DNA from: JACIWG01 sp049969935
GTDB lineage: Archaea > Thermoproteota > Nitrososphaeria > JACIWG01
DNA: 59,982 nt
Assembly: GCA_049969935.1 (NCBI GenBank)
Contig: JBMFNX010000005.1
Location: forward strand, 1-59,982
Reading direction: 5' to 3'
A program made the translations under genes and the position numbers. Below the pieces are notes generated by a model. It did not search any database, was not told the DNA's origin, and saw only the letters and a program-made list of their open reading frames with translations. Shown here one piece after another: positions 27,143 to 34,961 of this stretch. Within the stretch, counting starts at the first letter, position 1. Each line of letters starts with the position of its first letter.

Positions 27143-28600
27143 ATGAAACTTAAAACTCTAGGTTTAGAGGAAATAGAAGTTCTGAAAAAGATTGAGTTCA
27201 ACCCCTTTACTAAAAGGTATAGAAGGGGGCTAAAGAAGGTCGCCCTAGTCTATCCCAACAGGTATATTGGGGGGATTTCAAACATTGGCCTTCAAATAAT
27301 ATACTCTAAAGTTTTTGAAAGCGGCGCATACTGTGAAAGATTCTATTATGATGTTTTCGATGGAATAAGAGGCTTTGAAAACGCTACACCCCTGCAAAAG
27401 TTTGATATCGCACTATTTAGTTTACAGTATGAGATAGACTATTTTAAAGCAATAGAGATTTTAAGGAAAGGAAATTTTAAGGGTTTAAAGATTGCTGGCG
27501 GGCCAGCGGCTATGATAAACCCAAAACCTTTAACCAAATATTTTGATGCATTTTTTATAGGCGAAGTTGATGAAAAGATTGAGGAAATTATTCAGGCTAA
27601 GTCTAAGGAGGATCTTGCCGGAATCGATGGAATGTACACTGGAAAAGAGGATAGGGTTAAAAGAGTTAGAGCAAAGTTGGGCCAACATTTACCTACAGAA
27701 ATAGTTGGACAGGGAGCATATGGAAGATGCTTTATCCTCGAAATAGGAAGAGGCTGTATAAGAGGGTGTAGGTTCTGTGTAGTTCGAAGCATATATTCTC
27801 CACCCAGATGGAGGAAGCTGGAGGATCTGCCTGAAATAAAGGGTGTGGAGAAGATTGTCTTAGTAGCGCCTTCCCCCACCGACAACCCAAATTTTCTCAG
27901 CATGCTACAATATTATATTGTGAATGGATTTAATGTTTCACCCTCATCTATAAGAGCTGACACAGTTAACGAAGAGCTTGTGAATCTTTTACATGAGGGG
28001 GGGTTGAAGACTCTGACCTTAGCTCCTGAAACGGCATCTTCAAACTTGCAGGAAAAGATAGGTAAGGGTATTACTTCTGAAGATGTTCTAAATGCGGCAA
28101 AGGTGTCTTCGAAAAAATTTGATAAAATAAAATTGTATTTTATGATAGGGCTTCCAGGCGAGAGCATGGATGATGTAAGGGATATAGTTAATTTAGCGTC
28201 AAAGGTTAAGGAGATTGTTGGTGCAGTAAAGATTTCAGTAAACCCACTGGTTCCAAAACCGCATACGCCATTCCAATGGCTTCCCTTTACTGGAAACAAG
28301 AACTTGAAGGATGGGTTTAAGCAGCTTAAAAAGAAGATCGATTACCTTAGGATGGAGACAAGTAGGCTTAATATGGAGGCAAGGATTCCTGATATGACAG
28401 AATATGTTATCCAAACAATACTTTCAAGAGGGGACGAGAGTGTTTCAAAAGTTTTTGAGGTAAAAGATTTTAGGGGACTGTCAAAATTTTTGAAAGAACA
28501 ATCAGTTGACGAGGTTCTACCATGGGACTTTATAGACCATGGATACAATAAAAATTCGTTAGCAAAAGAGTATGAGAAGGCGGTTGGCTTAGGATTTTAA
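27143..28600 (+). CDS. radical SAM protein (B12-binding-like N-terminus)
   Basis: 485 residues. The radical-SAM iron-sulfur motif is C-x3-C-x2-C in GRGCIRGCRFC near 195-205. An N-terminal Rossmann-like part (VALVYPNRYIGGISNIGLQ) looks like the cobalamin-binding-type domain of the YgiQ/TIGR03960-like group. The barrel continues with ETASSNLQEKIGKG (the SAM-contact segment) and MIGLPGES. The reaction is not known for this archaeal group; methylthiolation or another RNA/protein modification is possible. It lies 27 bases after reverse gyrase and is probably co-transcribed. Confidence 0.85.
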   Translation: MKLKTLGLEEIEVLKKIEFNPFTKRYRRGLKKVALVYPNRYIGGISNIGLQIIYSKVFESGAYCERFYYDVFDGIRGFENATPLQKFDIALFSLQYEIDYFKAIEILRKGNFKGLKIAGGPAAMINPKPLTKYFDAFFIGEVDEKIEEIIQAKSKEDLAGIDGMYTGKEDRVKRVRAKLGQHLPTEIVGQGAYGRCFILEIGRGCIRGCRFCVVRSIYSPPRWRKLEDLPEIKGVEKIVLVAPSPTDNPNFLSMLQYYIVNGFNVSPSSIRADTVNEELVNLLHEGGLKTLTLAPETASSNLQEKIGKGITSEDVLNAAKVSSKKFDKIKLYFMIGLPGESMDDVRDIVNLASKVKEIVGAVKISVNPLVPKPHTPFQWLPFTGNKNLKDGFKQLKKKIDYLRMETSRLNMEARIPDMTEYVIQTILSRGDESVSKVFEVKDFRGLSKFLKEQSVDEVLPWDFIDHGYNKNSLAKEYEKAVGLGF

Positions 28601-28601
28601 T

Positions 28602-29321
28602 CTAATGTTTTGATTCAATTTTATTTAATGCTGCCATCAAATACTTTATCGACTTAATAGCTACACCCTCACCTTCCTCTGAAAGCGGTTCACACATTAA
28701 CGGATTAATCCATATCGCATTCATTCCCGCAGATAATGCTCCTTCAAAGTCTTCCACCCTATTATCTCCAACGTGCACAACATTTTCGGGAAAAACATTC
28801 AGTCCCCTACATATTGTAAGAAATATGTTCTTGTTGGGCTTAGAAACTTTTACTTCATCAGCGTAAATTTGTAGAGTAAAATAGTCTGTTAAACCAGCCC
28901 TTTCAAGCAATATCCTGTTGTATGATCCAGGCCAAAAAATTAGGTTGCCTGTTGTCACTAGCCTTTTGCCAAAGTTTACAAGGTCAGCTAAAATGTTTTC
29001 AACACCTTCGATGACTAGACTTTTTATGTCAACCTCTAAAACGGATTTAGTGACAGCCTTTCTTATAACCTCAACACCTATTCCAAGATTTTTTGAGGAT
29101 ATTTCGAGACAATGGTTAACTATGTCGTCAAAACGTAACATATTACGTCTTCTATAATCTTTTAGAATCCTATAATTTTCCTCCAGTTCACGGTAAACCT
29201 TATCAAATTCCCTTGAAGTATAAAATGAAATTTTTTCAGCAATCATTGTATGGAAAGGCTTTAGATTCAAGAGTGTGTCCCAAACGTCAAACGATATTAC
29301 AACAATATTTTTCGACACCAT
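28602..29321 (-). CDS. HAD-superfamily phosphatase
   Basis: 239 residues. Motif I FDVWDTLL (near 11-18) has the nucleophile D12 and acid/base D15. Motif II is the threonine in VTTGN (near 118), motif III the lysine in VSKPNK (near 159), and motif IV GDNRVEDFEGA (near 181). A C1 helical cap sits between motifs I and II. It is a small-molecule phosphatase of the GS1/phosphoglycolate phosphatase type. Convergent with the radical SAM gene, one base between stops. Confidence 0.88.
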   Translation of the reverse strand: MVSKNIVVISFDVWDTLLNLKPFHTMIAEKISFYTSREFDKVYRELEENYRILKDYRRRNMLRFDDIVNHCLEISSKNLGIGVEVIRKAVTKSVLEVDIKSLVIEGVENILADLVNFGKRLVTTGNLIFWPGSYNRILLERAGLTDYFTLQIYADEVKVSKPNKNIFLTICRGLNVFPENVVHVGDNRVEDFEGALSAGMNAIWINPLMCEPLSEEGEGVAIKSIKYLMAALNKIESKH

Positions 29322-29406
29322 ATTTCAAAGTGGTTCACGAAAAAGCATTAATTAACATTTAGCATGCCATATAAAAAATTTTAAAAACAAGCTAAAGAAA
29401 ATATTG

Positions 29407-30120
29407 ATGAGCTTATTGTCAAAAAGGGGAATAAGTAGTGAAAGGATAGCGAAAAGTTTGCTAAAGAAAATGGGTTATCAAATTTTAGAAAAGAACAAGA
29501 AGATAGTGCTAGAAGGTACACAGGTTTTTGAAGTAGACCTTATAGTGAAAGACGAGAATGGGGAAATGTACTGTGTTGAAGTTAAGGCTGGAAAGGTAAG
29601 TGTAAGCGATGTTAGACAGGCTTATGCAAATTCAAAGGTGCTCGGTTTAAAACCTTTGATAGTATGCAAAGGCTACTCTGACAAGGCTACAGAAGTTTTG
29701 GCAAATGAACTGGATGTAAAAGTACTTCTATTTCCAGAATATTACTGTCTGGTTGAGCCAGAAGACCTTGACTATATTGTAAGGGAGGCTGTAAAGGATG
29801 TTTTAGAAGATTATGGTTTAGTAAGCCTATCCATTCTCGATAACATAAGTAGGAGAGAGGTTAAGGTTCTTAAATCGATTTCCGAAAGCAAGTCATTTGA
29901 TGAGTGTGCAAAGAGTTTGGGTACAAGTTTAGAAAAGCTTGGAGAACATGTTTCTTCGATGAGAGAAAAAGGATTGTTAAGGAAGGCTGACGGATATGAT
30001 GGAATTAGAAGGCAGGCGAAGAGAATAATTTTCTTTTTAGAAGTCTTAGAAGAGCTTGAGGAAATAAAGAAAAGTGTTAAAAGTATACTTAGAAGGCTTG
30101 AAAGCAAGAACTTAGAATAG
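29407..30120 (+). CDS. RecB/Mrr-like nuclease domain protein with C-terminal winged helix
   Basis: 237 residues from the ATG at 29407 (an in-frame TTG precedes it by one codon). The N-terminal PD-(D/E)XK core reads GYQILEKNK, then FEVDLIVKD and YCVEVKAGK, with the acidic residue and the E-x-K pair in order, and a helix with VRQAYANSK. After residue 130 come a winged-helix unit (REVKVLKSISESKSFDECAKSLG...) and a C-terminal coiled helix. It probably cleaves DNA or binds branched DNA. It sits 50 bases before the SMC-like gene in the same direction, so a DNA-repair unit is likely. The SMC promoter signal between them means it can also be transcribed separately. Confidence 0.78.
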   Translation: MSLLSKRGISSERIAKSLLKKMGYQILEKNKKIVLEGTQVFEVDLIVKDENGEMYCVEVKAGKVSVSDVRQAYANSKVLGLKPLIVCKGYSDKATEVLANELDVKVLLFPEYYCLVEPEDLDYIVREAVKDVLEDYGLVSLSILDNISRREVKVLKSISESKSFDECAKSLGTSLEKLGEHVSSMREKGLLRKADGYDGIRRQAKRIIFFLEVLEELEEIKKSVKSILRRLESKNLE

Positions 30121-30152
30121 GGGTATCATTTTTTAAACTTTTAAGGACAATA

Positions 30153-30161
30153 GTTTATAAG
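30153..30161 (+). promoter_or_regulatory. TATA-like box before the SMC-like gene
   Basis: GTTTATAAG lies 17 bases before the first TTG (30170) and 38 before the in-frame TTG at 30191. The usual TATA-to-start distance would put the RNA start near 30180, favouring the TTG at 30191 when the gene is transcribed from here. The earlier TTG would need a transcript from the nuclease gene. Confidence 0.35.
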
Positions 30162-30169
30162 CTCTATGG

Positions 30170-32182
30170 TTGCAGTCTGGAGAAAAAATATTGGATGTTA
30201 AGGGAAAACCTCAAACATATATTCGAGAGGTTATTCTAGAAAATTTTATGTCATACGAGTATGCTAGAATTCCTCTGACGAGAGGTTTAAACATTATATG
30301 TGGACCAAATGGTTCAGGGAAATCGTCAATACTCCTGGGAATTTCGGTTGCTTTGGGCCAAGTTTATACTGAAAGGTCTAGAAGATTAAGTGACCTCATC
30401 AGAAGGGGTAAAGATGTTGGTCGCGTTACAGTAGTATTTGATAACAGTAGTTTTAAAGGTGAAAGGCCGATACCATTTTCGCGATCTGACACCTTTATGA
30501 TTTCAAGATATTTGAGAAAAGATGGGTCATACTGGTTTGAAATCGACTATAGGGAGACTTCATCGTCTGAAGTTAAAGAGATTCTTTCGAGCTTAAACAT
30601 AAACCCTGACAACATGCTTCTAATTATGCATCAAGGTATGGTTGAAGAGTTTGCCGTCGTAAATGCACAGGATAAGCTTAAAATGGTTGAGGAGGTTGTA
30701 GGCTTAACAGGCTATAGGGAGAAAATTTTAGAATCTCAGGCTAAACTTAAAAGCCTTGTTAGCGAGGAAGTGGCTATAAAACAGCTTATGGACATGGCTA
30801 AAGAGACACTTTCACATTGGAAGGATGTCTATGAACGGTATTTGAAGAAGCAGGAGCTTATTGTGAAAAGAGACAGCCTTTTGAGAGAAAAGTTTTGGGC
30901 TCAGGTTCTTAAACTTGAAAAAAGCATTGAAGCTACTTCGAGCAAGCTTGATTTGAAAAAGAAGGAGTTGAGTGAACTTTCAAAGAAACTATTGTTGGCT
31001 GAGGAAAGGTGCAGCTTGCTCGAAAAGGACATATATTCAACCTTTAATAAGCTTAAGAAAAGCTATCATTCTCTCATATTCTTGGAAGCTGATAAGCGTG
31101 TTACAGATTCGAGAGTCAAATCATTACAGGAAATGGTAACATTGTTTGAGAACATTTTATCCAAGTTAAATAGCATCTTACAGAATTCAAGGGAGGATTC
31201 TAAAGAATTTAGACTCGTGCAAAAGGATATTTCAATACTTTTAGATGGTTGGCGGAAGGAGTCAGATATAGAATCAAAAAAGATTCAAGATATAGTGCAT
31301 GAGATAAGCTTGATCGAAAAGTCTATTGCTGAAATCGAGGAGGGACTTTTCAATTTAATAAAAAAATATTCTGAGGAAAAATCTAATGCAACAATTTTAT
31401 CATATCAAAAAAGGTTAGTTGAAAAAGAGATTATAGAAAACGAACGCAACTTGAACATGCTTAAACAGGAGTTGGATAATTTGAAAGAACAGTGGTCTTT
31501 AATGGAGCCAAGACTTACGACAACGAGGCCGCTTAATGAGATAGAAAGTGAGCTTTCCTCAATCAACGCGCAAATTCAGACATATTCTGATGTACCTGAT
31601 GAGGCAAAAAGCATATTTGAAACTTATTCTTCAAGATATAGTGAATTGGAGGAGAAGCTGAAAAAGGTTTTAGAAAATAAGGAAATAGTTTTAAAGGAAC
31701 TTGATGAGAGAAAAAAAGTTTGGCGTGAAGAAATATATAGAATTTTGGACTTCGTGAATCCAATATATCAGGAACTTATAAGAGGATTAAACGCTTACGG
31801 CTATATCAGATTAGTTAATGAAGAAGATTTCGAGAAAACAGGACTTGAACTTTTAATAGGCTTCAGGGGAGCGAAGCCTGCGGTCTTAGACGCGTACACC
31901 TTAAGCGGTGGCGAAAGAAGTACGGCCACAATTGCATTCCTATTAGCACTTCAGAAACTTTCAACTTCTCCTATTGTAGCAGTTGACGAATTTGATGTGC
32001 ATATGGACCCTGTTAATAGGGAGAGAATGTTTAGAGCAATATTTCAGATGGTCCAAGACGAGCCTAAACAGTATATTATCATAACTCCAAGCCAGGTTAG
32101 CATATTTGGTGATAACGTGAACTATATTGTGACACAAGTTGTTGATGGAAAGAGTGAGGTCGGTTCTATTGGAAGAAGGTGA
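30170..32182 (+). CDS. SMC5/6-like (coalescin-type) SMC ATPase without a visible hinge
   Basis: 670 residues. The N-terminal head has ILENFMSYE (23-31) and Walker A GPNGSGKSS at 45-53. A Q-loop region LLIMHQGMVEEFA compares well with the SMC5/6 'FLPQ-V-EFA' segment. A coiled coil covers about 165-520. The C-terminal head has EDFEKTGLELLIGFRG, signature LSGGERS at 578-584, Walker B D606-E607 in VAVDEFD, and MDPVNRERMF. Those C-terminal stretches match SMC5 closely (its LDA-x-x-SGGERS and VDE-x-x-x-GMDP-NER). The coil is far shorter than in SMC or Rad50, and I see neither a hinge domain nor a CxxC zinc hook. It is a chromosome-organising or repair ATPase. The next gene overlaps it by 44 bases. 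Start TTG 30170 or 30191. Confidence 0.85.
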   Translation: MQSGEKILDVKGKPQTYIREVILENFMSYEYARIPLTRGLNIICGPNGSGKSSILLGISVALGQVYTERSRRLSDLIRRGKDVGRVTVVFDNSSFKGERPIPFSRSDTFMISRYLRKDGSYWFEIDYRETSSSEVKEILSSLNINPDNMLLIMHQGMVEEFAVVNAQDKLKMVEEVVGLTGYREKILESQAKLKSLVSEEVAIKQLMDMAKETLSHWKDVYERYLKKQELIVKRDSLLREKFWAQVLKLEKSIEATSSKLDLKKKELSELSKKLLLAEERCSLLEKDIYSTFNKLKKSYHSLIFLEADKRVTDSRVKSLQEMVTLFENILSKLNSILQNSREDSKEFRLVQKDISILLDGWRKESDIESKKIQDIVHEISLIEKSIAEIEEGLFNLIKKYSEEKSNATILSYQKRLVEKEIIENERNLNMLKQELDNLKEQWSLMEPRLTTTRPLNEIESELSSINAQIQTYSDVPDEAKSIFETYSSRYSELEEKLKKVLENKEIVLKELDERKKVWREEIYRILDFVNPIYQELIRGLNAYGYIRLVNEEDFEKTGLELLIGFRGAKPAVLDAYTLSGGERSTATIAFLLALQKLSTSPIVAVDEFDVHMDPVNRERMFRAIFQMVQDEPKQYIIITPSQVSIFGDNVNYIVTQVVDGKSEVGSIGRR

Positions 32183-32924
32183 AAGAGTTCAAAAGATTCT
32201 AAAAATTGTTGAAATGCTGAACACTGTTATCGGATCAAATCTTGACCCCTTCAAGGTTGATGTTAAAGAGTATGTTTTGAAATTGAAGGAGCTTTTACCA
32301 GACTTGAAGGACTTGGATGAAATTTTAATGGACGCTGAAGCTTTGAGACTGTTGGCGAGAATTGTTGAACTGCAGGAGAAATGGGTCAGATATCAAGCTT
32401 CATCATTATATGTTAACCCACTACTTGTTGAACTAAAAATTGTTACATCGTCTCCTGAAAAGTTGGCTGAAGCTTTCGCAAGAAGCTGGCATCCTATAGT
32501 GAAAATTGAACAGCTAACATTGAATGAAATGCTTCGTGCAGCAGGCTACTGGAACACACTATTACCTTTAGCGGAAAGGTTCAGGGAAGAGGCTGTAGAA
32601 GAGAGGCAGCCTTCAATATTAGATATAGAGAATCTTTTGAAAATGAAAATTTTATCGGAAGAGGAACTAAATAAAAGGATTGAGGAACTTTATATAGAAC
32701 TTTCAAAGGCTTTAGAAGGAGAAGGGAGGGTGGACTACTGGAATTTTGTTAAAGGAAAAGACTATAATGAGACAATAACTAGGGCAATATTGCTTGCACA
32801 TATAATATCGATGGGACTTGCAAGTTTAGAAATAAAACCATTAGAAGAGAAGATTGAAATTGTTAGGGAAGCGGGGAAGAAGCAGCCTAGGTCGATAGCA
32901 ATTTCTATGAAGAAAATAGGGTGA
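32139..32924 (+). CDS. kleisin-like (ScpA/Nse4-like) partner of the SMC ATPase
   Basis: 261 residues (255 from the ATG at 32145). The N-terminal part resembles the ScpA family: LDPFKVDVKEYVLKLKELL, then DAEALRLLARIVELQEKW, the helix that in kleisins packs on the SMC neck. The C-terminal part (YWNFVKGKDYNETITRAILL...GLASLEIKPLEEKIEI) resembles the kleisin winged helix that binds the SMC head. The centre is acidic and probably flexible, where a KITE protein would dock. It overlaps the SMC gene by about 40 bases and the next gene by 4, so all three are co-translated. The similarity is by eye and modest, so the family call rests partly on gene context. Confidence 0.68.
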   Translation: MLMERVRSVLLEEGERVQKILKIVEMLNTVIGSNLDPFKVDVKEYVLKLKELLPDLKDLDEILMDAEALRLLARIVELQEKWVRYQASSLYVNPLLVELKIVTSSPEKLAEAFARSWHPIVKIEQLTLNEMLRAAGYWNTLLPLAERFREEAVEERQPSILDIENLLKMKILSEEELNKRIEELYIELSKALEGEGRVDYWNFVKGKDYNETITRAILLAHIISMGLASLEIKPLEEKIEIVREAGKKQPRSIAISMKKIG

Positions 32925-33496
32925 AATGTGGAATGGATTATGACGAGGAAATTAGGGTGAAAGTGAGGAAAGCTTTACAGCTTCTACTACTGCCAAAGGC
33001 GCGAGCTCCAGGTGTTAAAGGCTGGGAGCTTAAAAGGGCACTTGGAAAAGAATACAGGAAAGTTTTAGATGTACTTTCATCTGAGCTTGAAAAGATAGGT
33101 TTAACGGTAAAGGTTGTGAACGAATCAGGCGATATCACCTCTTCTGTTCAAGAAGGAGATTTTGATGAAGCAAGATATTATGTAATATTTAAGGAGCCTC
33201 CAAGTTTAAGGGATGCTACAACGTCTGGAATGAGTGTAGACGATATGGCTGCGCTTACGATAGCGTTAAGTTATCTTGCATCAAAGCATGGGAAAGCGCC
33301 AATAAAGGAAATTGAGAAACTTCTTAAGGAGAAGCTTCCGAATTGGAAGGTGGAATGGAATATAAGAAGATTTGTTAGAAAAGGTTACCTTAATAGGGAT
33401 GGTGAAATGCTTTCTATTGGATGGAGAAGCCTTGTAGAGGTAGACCTTAAAACACTTCTAACACTGCTGCTTTCAGCACCTACTAAAGAAAGTTAA
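32921..33496 (+). CDS. tandem winged-helix KITE protein, MAGE/Nse3-like
   Basis: 191 residues. The first half (GWELKRALGKEYRKVLDVL, then LEKIGLTVKVV and YYVIFKEPPS) aligns by eye with the first winged helix of MAGE/Nse3 proteins. The second half runs MAALTIALSYLASKHGKAP, then IRRFVRKGYLNRDGEMLSIG and WRSLVEVDLKTLLTLLL, matching in order the MAGE 'FV..-YLEY...-GPRA-VET' region. ScpB, the bacterial KITE protein, is the alternative, but the C-terminal block is more Nse3-like. It would bind the kleisin and possibly DNA. The GTG start overlaps the kleisin stop by 4 bases; ATG at 32933 is also possible. Confidence 0.62.
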   Translation: MKCGMDYDEEIRVKVRKALQLLLLPKARAPGVKGWELKRALGKEYRKVLDVLSSELEKIGLTVKVVNESGDITSSVQEGDFDEARYYVIFKEPPSLRDATTSGMSVDDMAALTIALSYLASKHGKAPIKEIEKLLKEKLPNWKVEWNIRRFVRKGYLNRDGEMLSIGWRSLVEVDLKTLLTLLLSAPTKES

Positions 33497-33559
33497 AATA
33501 ACTTTGGGCCGTTAATGTTTTTAAAGTAACTTTATTGACCTCTAGTTTAGGCAAAGCTT

Positions 33560-34837
33560 ATGCTGAATACATTGAGCCAGCTTATTGCATCATTTTTACT
33601 TGCTTACCTGATTGTAGGCCTAATTGTTAGAAGCAAGAGGGCTAAAATTCCTGTTTGGGCATTGATGGCTTCATCATCCTTTATTACTGTATTAAGTGGG
33701 CTTGTACCAAACGATGAGATAGCAAGTGTAATCGATTGGCAGGTGATACTTTTTCTCATTGGAATGTTCTCTATCGTTGCTTTAGCTGATTCAAGTGGCC
33801 TGCTAAATTATATTGCATTAAAGTGGGTTTCCCAGTTTAAGAGTAGGCTAACACTTGTGATAGCTTCAAGCATCTTGTTCGGAGTTTTGGCAGCATTCAC
33901 TGTAAACGATACTGTAGCGTTAATGGGCCCACCTTTAGCCTTCTACATTGCTAGAGCATCAGGATTACCCCTACAGTTTATGTTCATACTTTTAGCATTC
34001 TCGTTAACTATAGGATCTGTTATGACGCCAATGGGTAACCCGCAGAATGTGCTAATAGCAATAGCATCGGGCATAAACGCTCCACTCATAACCTTTCTCG
34101 AATACCTTGCAATTCCAACACTTGCAAACCTAATAATCACAGCCATTTTGCTCTCAAAACTGTTTAATGTAAAGAATGCTAGGATAGAAACTGGTTTTAT
34201 TCCGGGAGAACATATAAGAAATTTAAGGGACGCTGTATTAGGTGGCGCTGGAATAGTGCTTGTAGTATGCACCCTACTAGTCAACGACATACTCAGCATA
34301 TATGGGCTACCGCACATTAGAGAATATGGGTTTATACCGTTTGTGATAGCAAGCATACTTTATATGCTTTCAAGCAATCCAAGAGAAGTGTTAAAGCATA
34401 TAGATTGGGGGACAATAGTATTTTTTATTACAATGTTCATAACAATGGAGGGCATATGGAGGACTGGCTTAGTCAAAGAACTAATATCGATTATACCATT
34501 TTTTGGAAACAGTCCTATTGGTAGGCTTTCAAGCATAACGGTTGCTTCAATCCTATTCAGCCAACTGTTAAGCAATGTACCCTTTGCAAAATTCTACATC
34601 GAATACTTGAAAACTGTAAGTGTTGCAACACAACTTGATTGGGTTACAGTGGCCATGGCAACAACGATTGCGGGAAACTTAACCCTTCTTGGCGCAGCAT
34701 CCAATATAATCATAATAGAATATCTTGAAGGACATTATGGTACAACCATTTCGTTTAAGGAATTTTTCAAGTACGGTTTAGTGGTCACAATATTGAATAT
34801 TACAGTCTACTTTTTATATTTGATGAACAACTTTTAA
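33560..34837 (+). CDS. ArsB/NhaD-type (IT superfamily) anion permease
   Basis: 425 residues with about 10-11 membrane spans in two homologous halves. Each half carries the superfamily reentrant motif: FTVNDTVALMGPPLAFYIARASG (near 114-136) and LLSNVPFAKFYIEYL (near 335-350). GNPQNVLIAIASG in the first half is typical of ArsB/NhaD/SLC13 carriers. It could export arsenite, exchange Na+/H+ or move dicarboxylates or silicate; no ars genes are nearby. Stand-alone, 63 bases after the KITE gene. Confidence 0.85.
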   Translation: MLNTLSQLIASFLLAYLIVGLIVRSKRAKIPVWALMASSSFITVLSGLVPNDEIASVIDWQVILFLIGMFSIVALADSSGLLNYIALKWVSQFKSRLTLVIASSILFGVLAAFTVNDTVALMGPPLAFYIARASGLPLQFMFILLAFSLTIGSVMTPMGNPQNVLIAIASGINAPLITFLEYLAIPTLANLIITAILLSKLFNVKNARIETGFIPGEHIRNLRDAVLGGAGIVLVVCTLLVNDILSIYGLPHIREYGFIPFVIASILYMLSSNPREVLKHIDWGTIVFFITMFITMEGIWRTGLVKELISIIPFFGNSPIGRLSSITVASILFSQLLSNVPFAKFYIEYLKTVSVATQLDWVTVAMATTIAGNLTLLGAASNIIIIEYLEGHYGTTISFKEFFKYGLVVTILNITVYFLYLMNNF

Positions 34838-34917
34838 AAAGCTTAGATAAGAGGCCAAATTTTCTTAACCAAATTCTATGCTCTCATAATAGTAGTAGAA
34901 GCTAAATTTACTGAACC

Positions 34918-34928
34918 ATTTATATATT
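34918..34928 (+). promoter_or_regulatory. TATA box for the Lhr helicase gene
   Basis: ATTTATATATT about 38 bases before the ATG of the helicase, in the 124-base gap after the permease. It predicts a short leader of roughly 10 bases. Confidence 0.4.
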
Positions 34929-34961
34929 GGGAATCTGGAGAAAGCTTGATGCTGATAGTTT

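Noticed and set aside
30170..32182. Rad50
   Set aside because: No CxxC zinc hook, no mre11 next to it, and the C-terminal head has SMC5-type sequence around the signature and Walker B.
32139..33496. Genes 2 and 3 of the SMC operon as plain bacterial-type ScpA and ScpB
   Set aside because: The kleisin fits ScpA-like patterns broadly, but the winged-helix protein matches the MAGE/Nse3 order better and the ATPase is SMC5-like rather than canonical SMC. I keep ScpAB as the alternative and not the main call.
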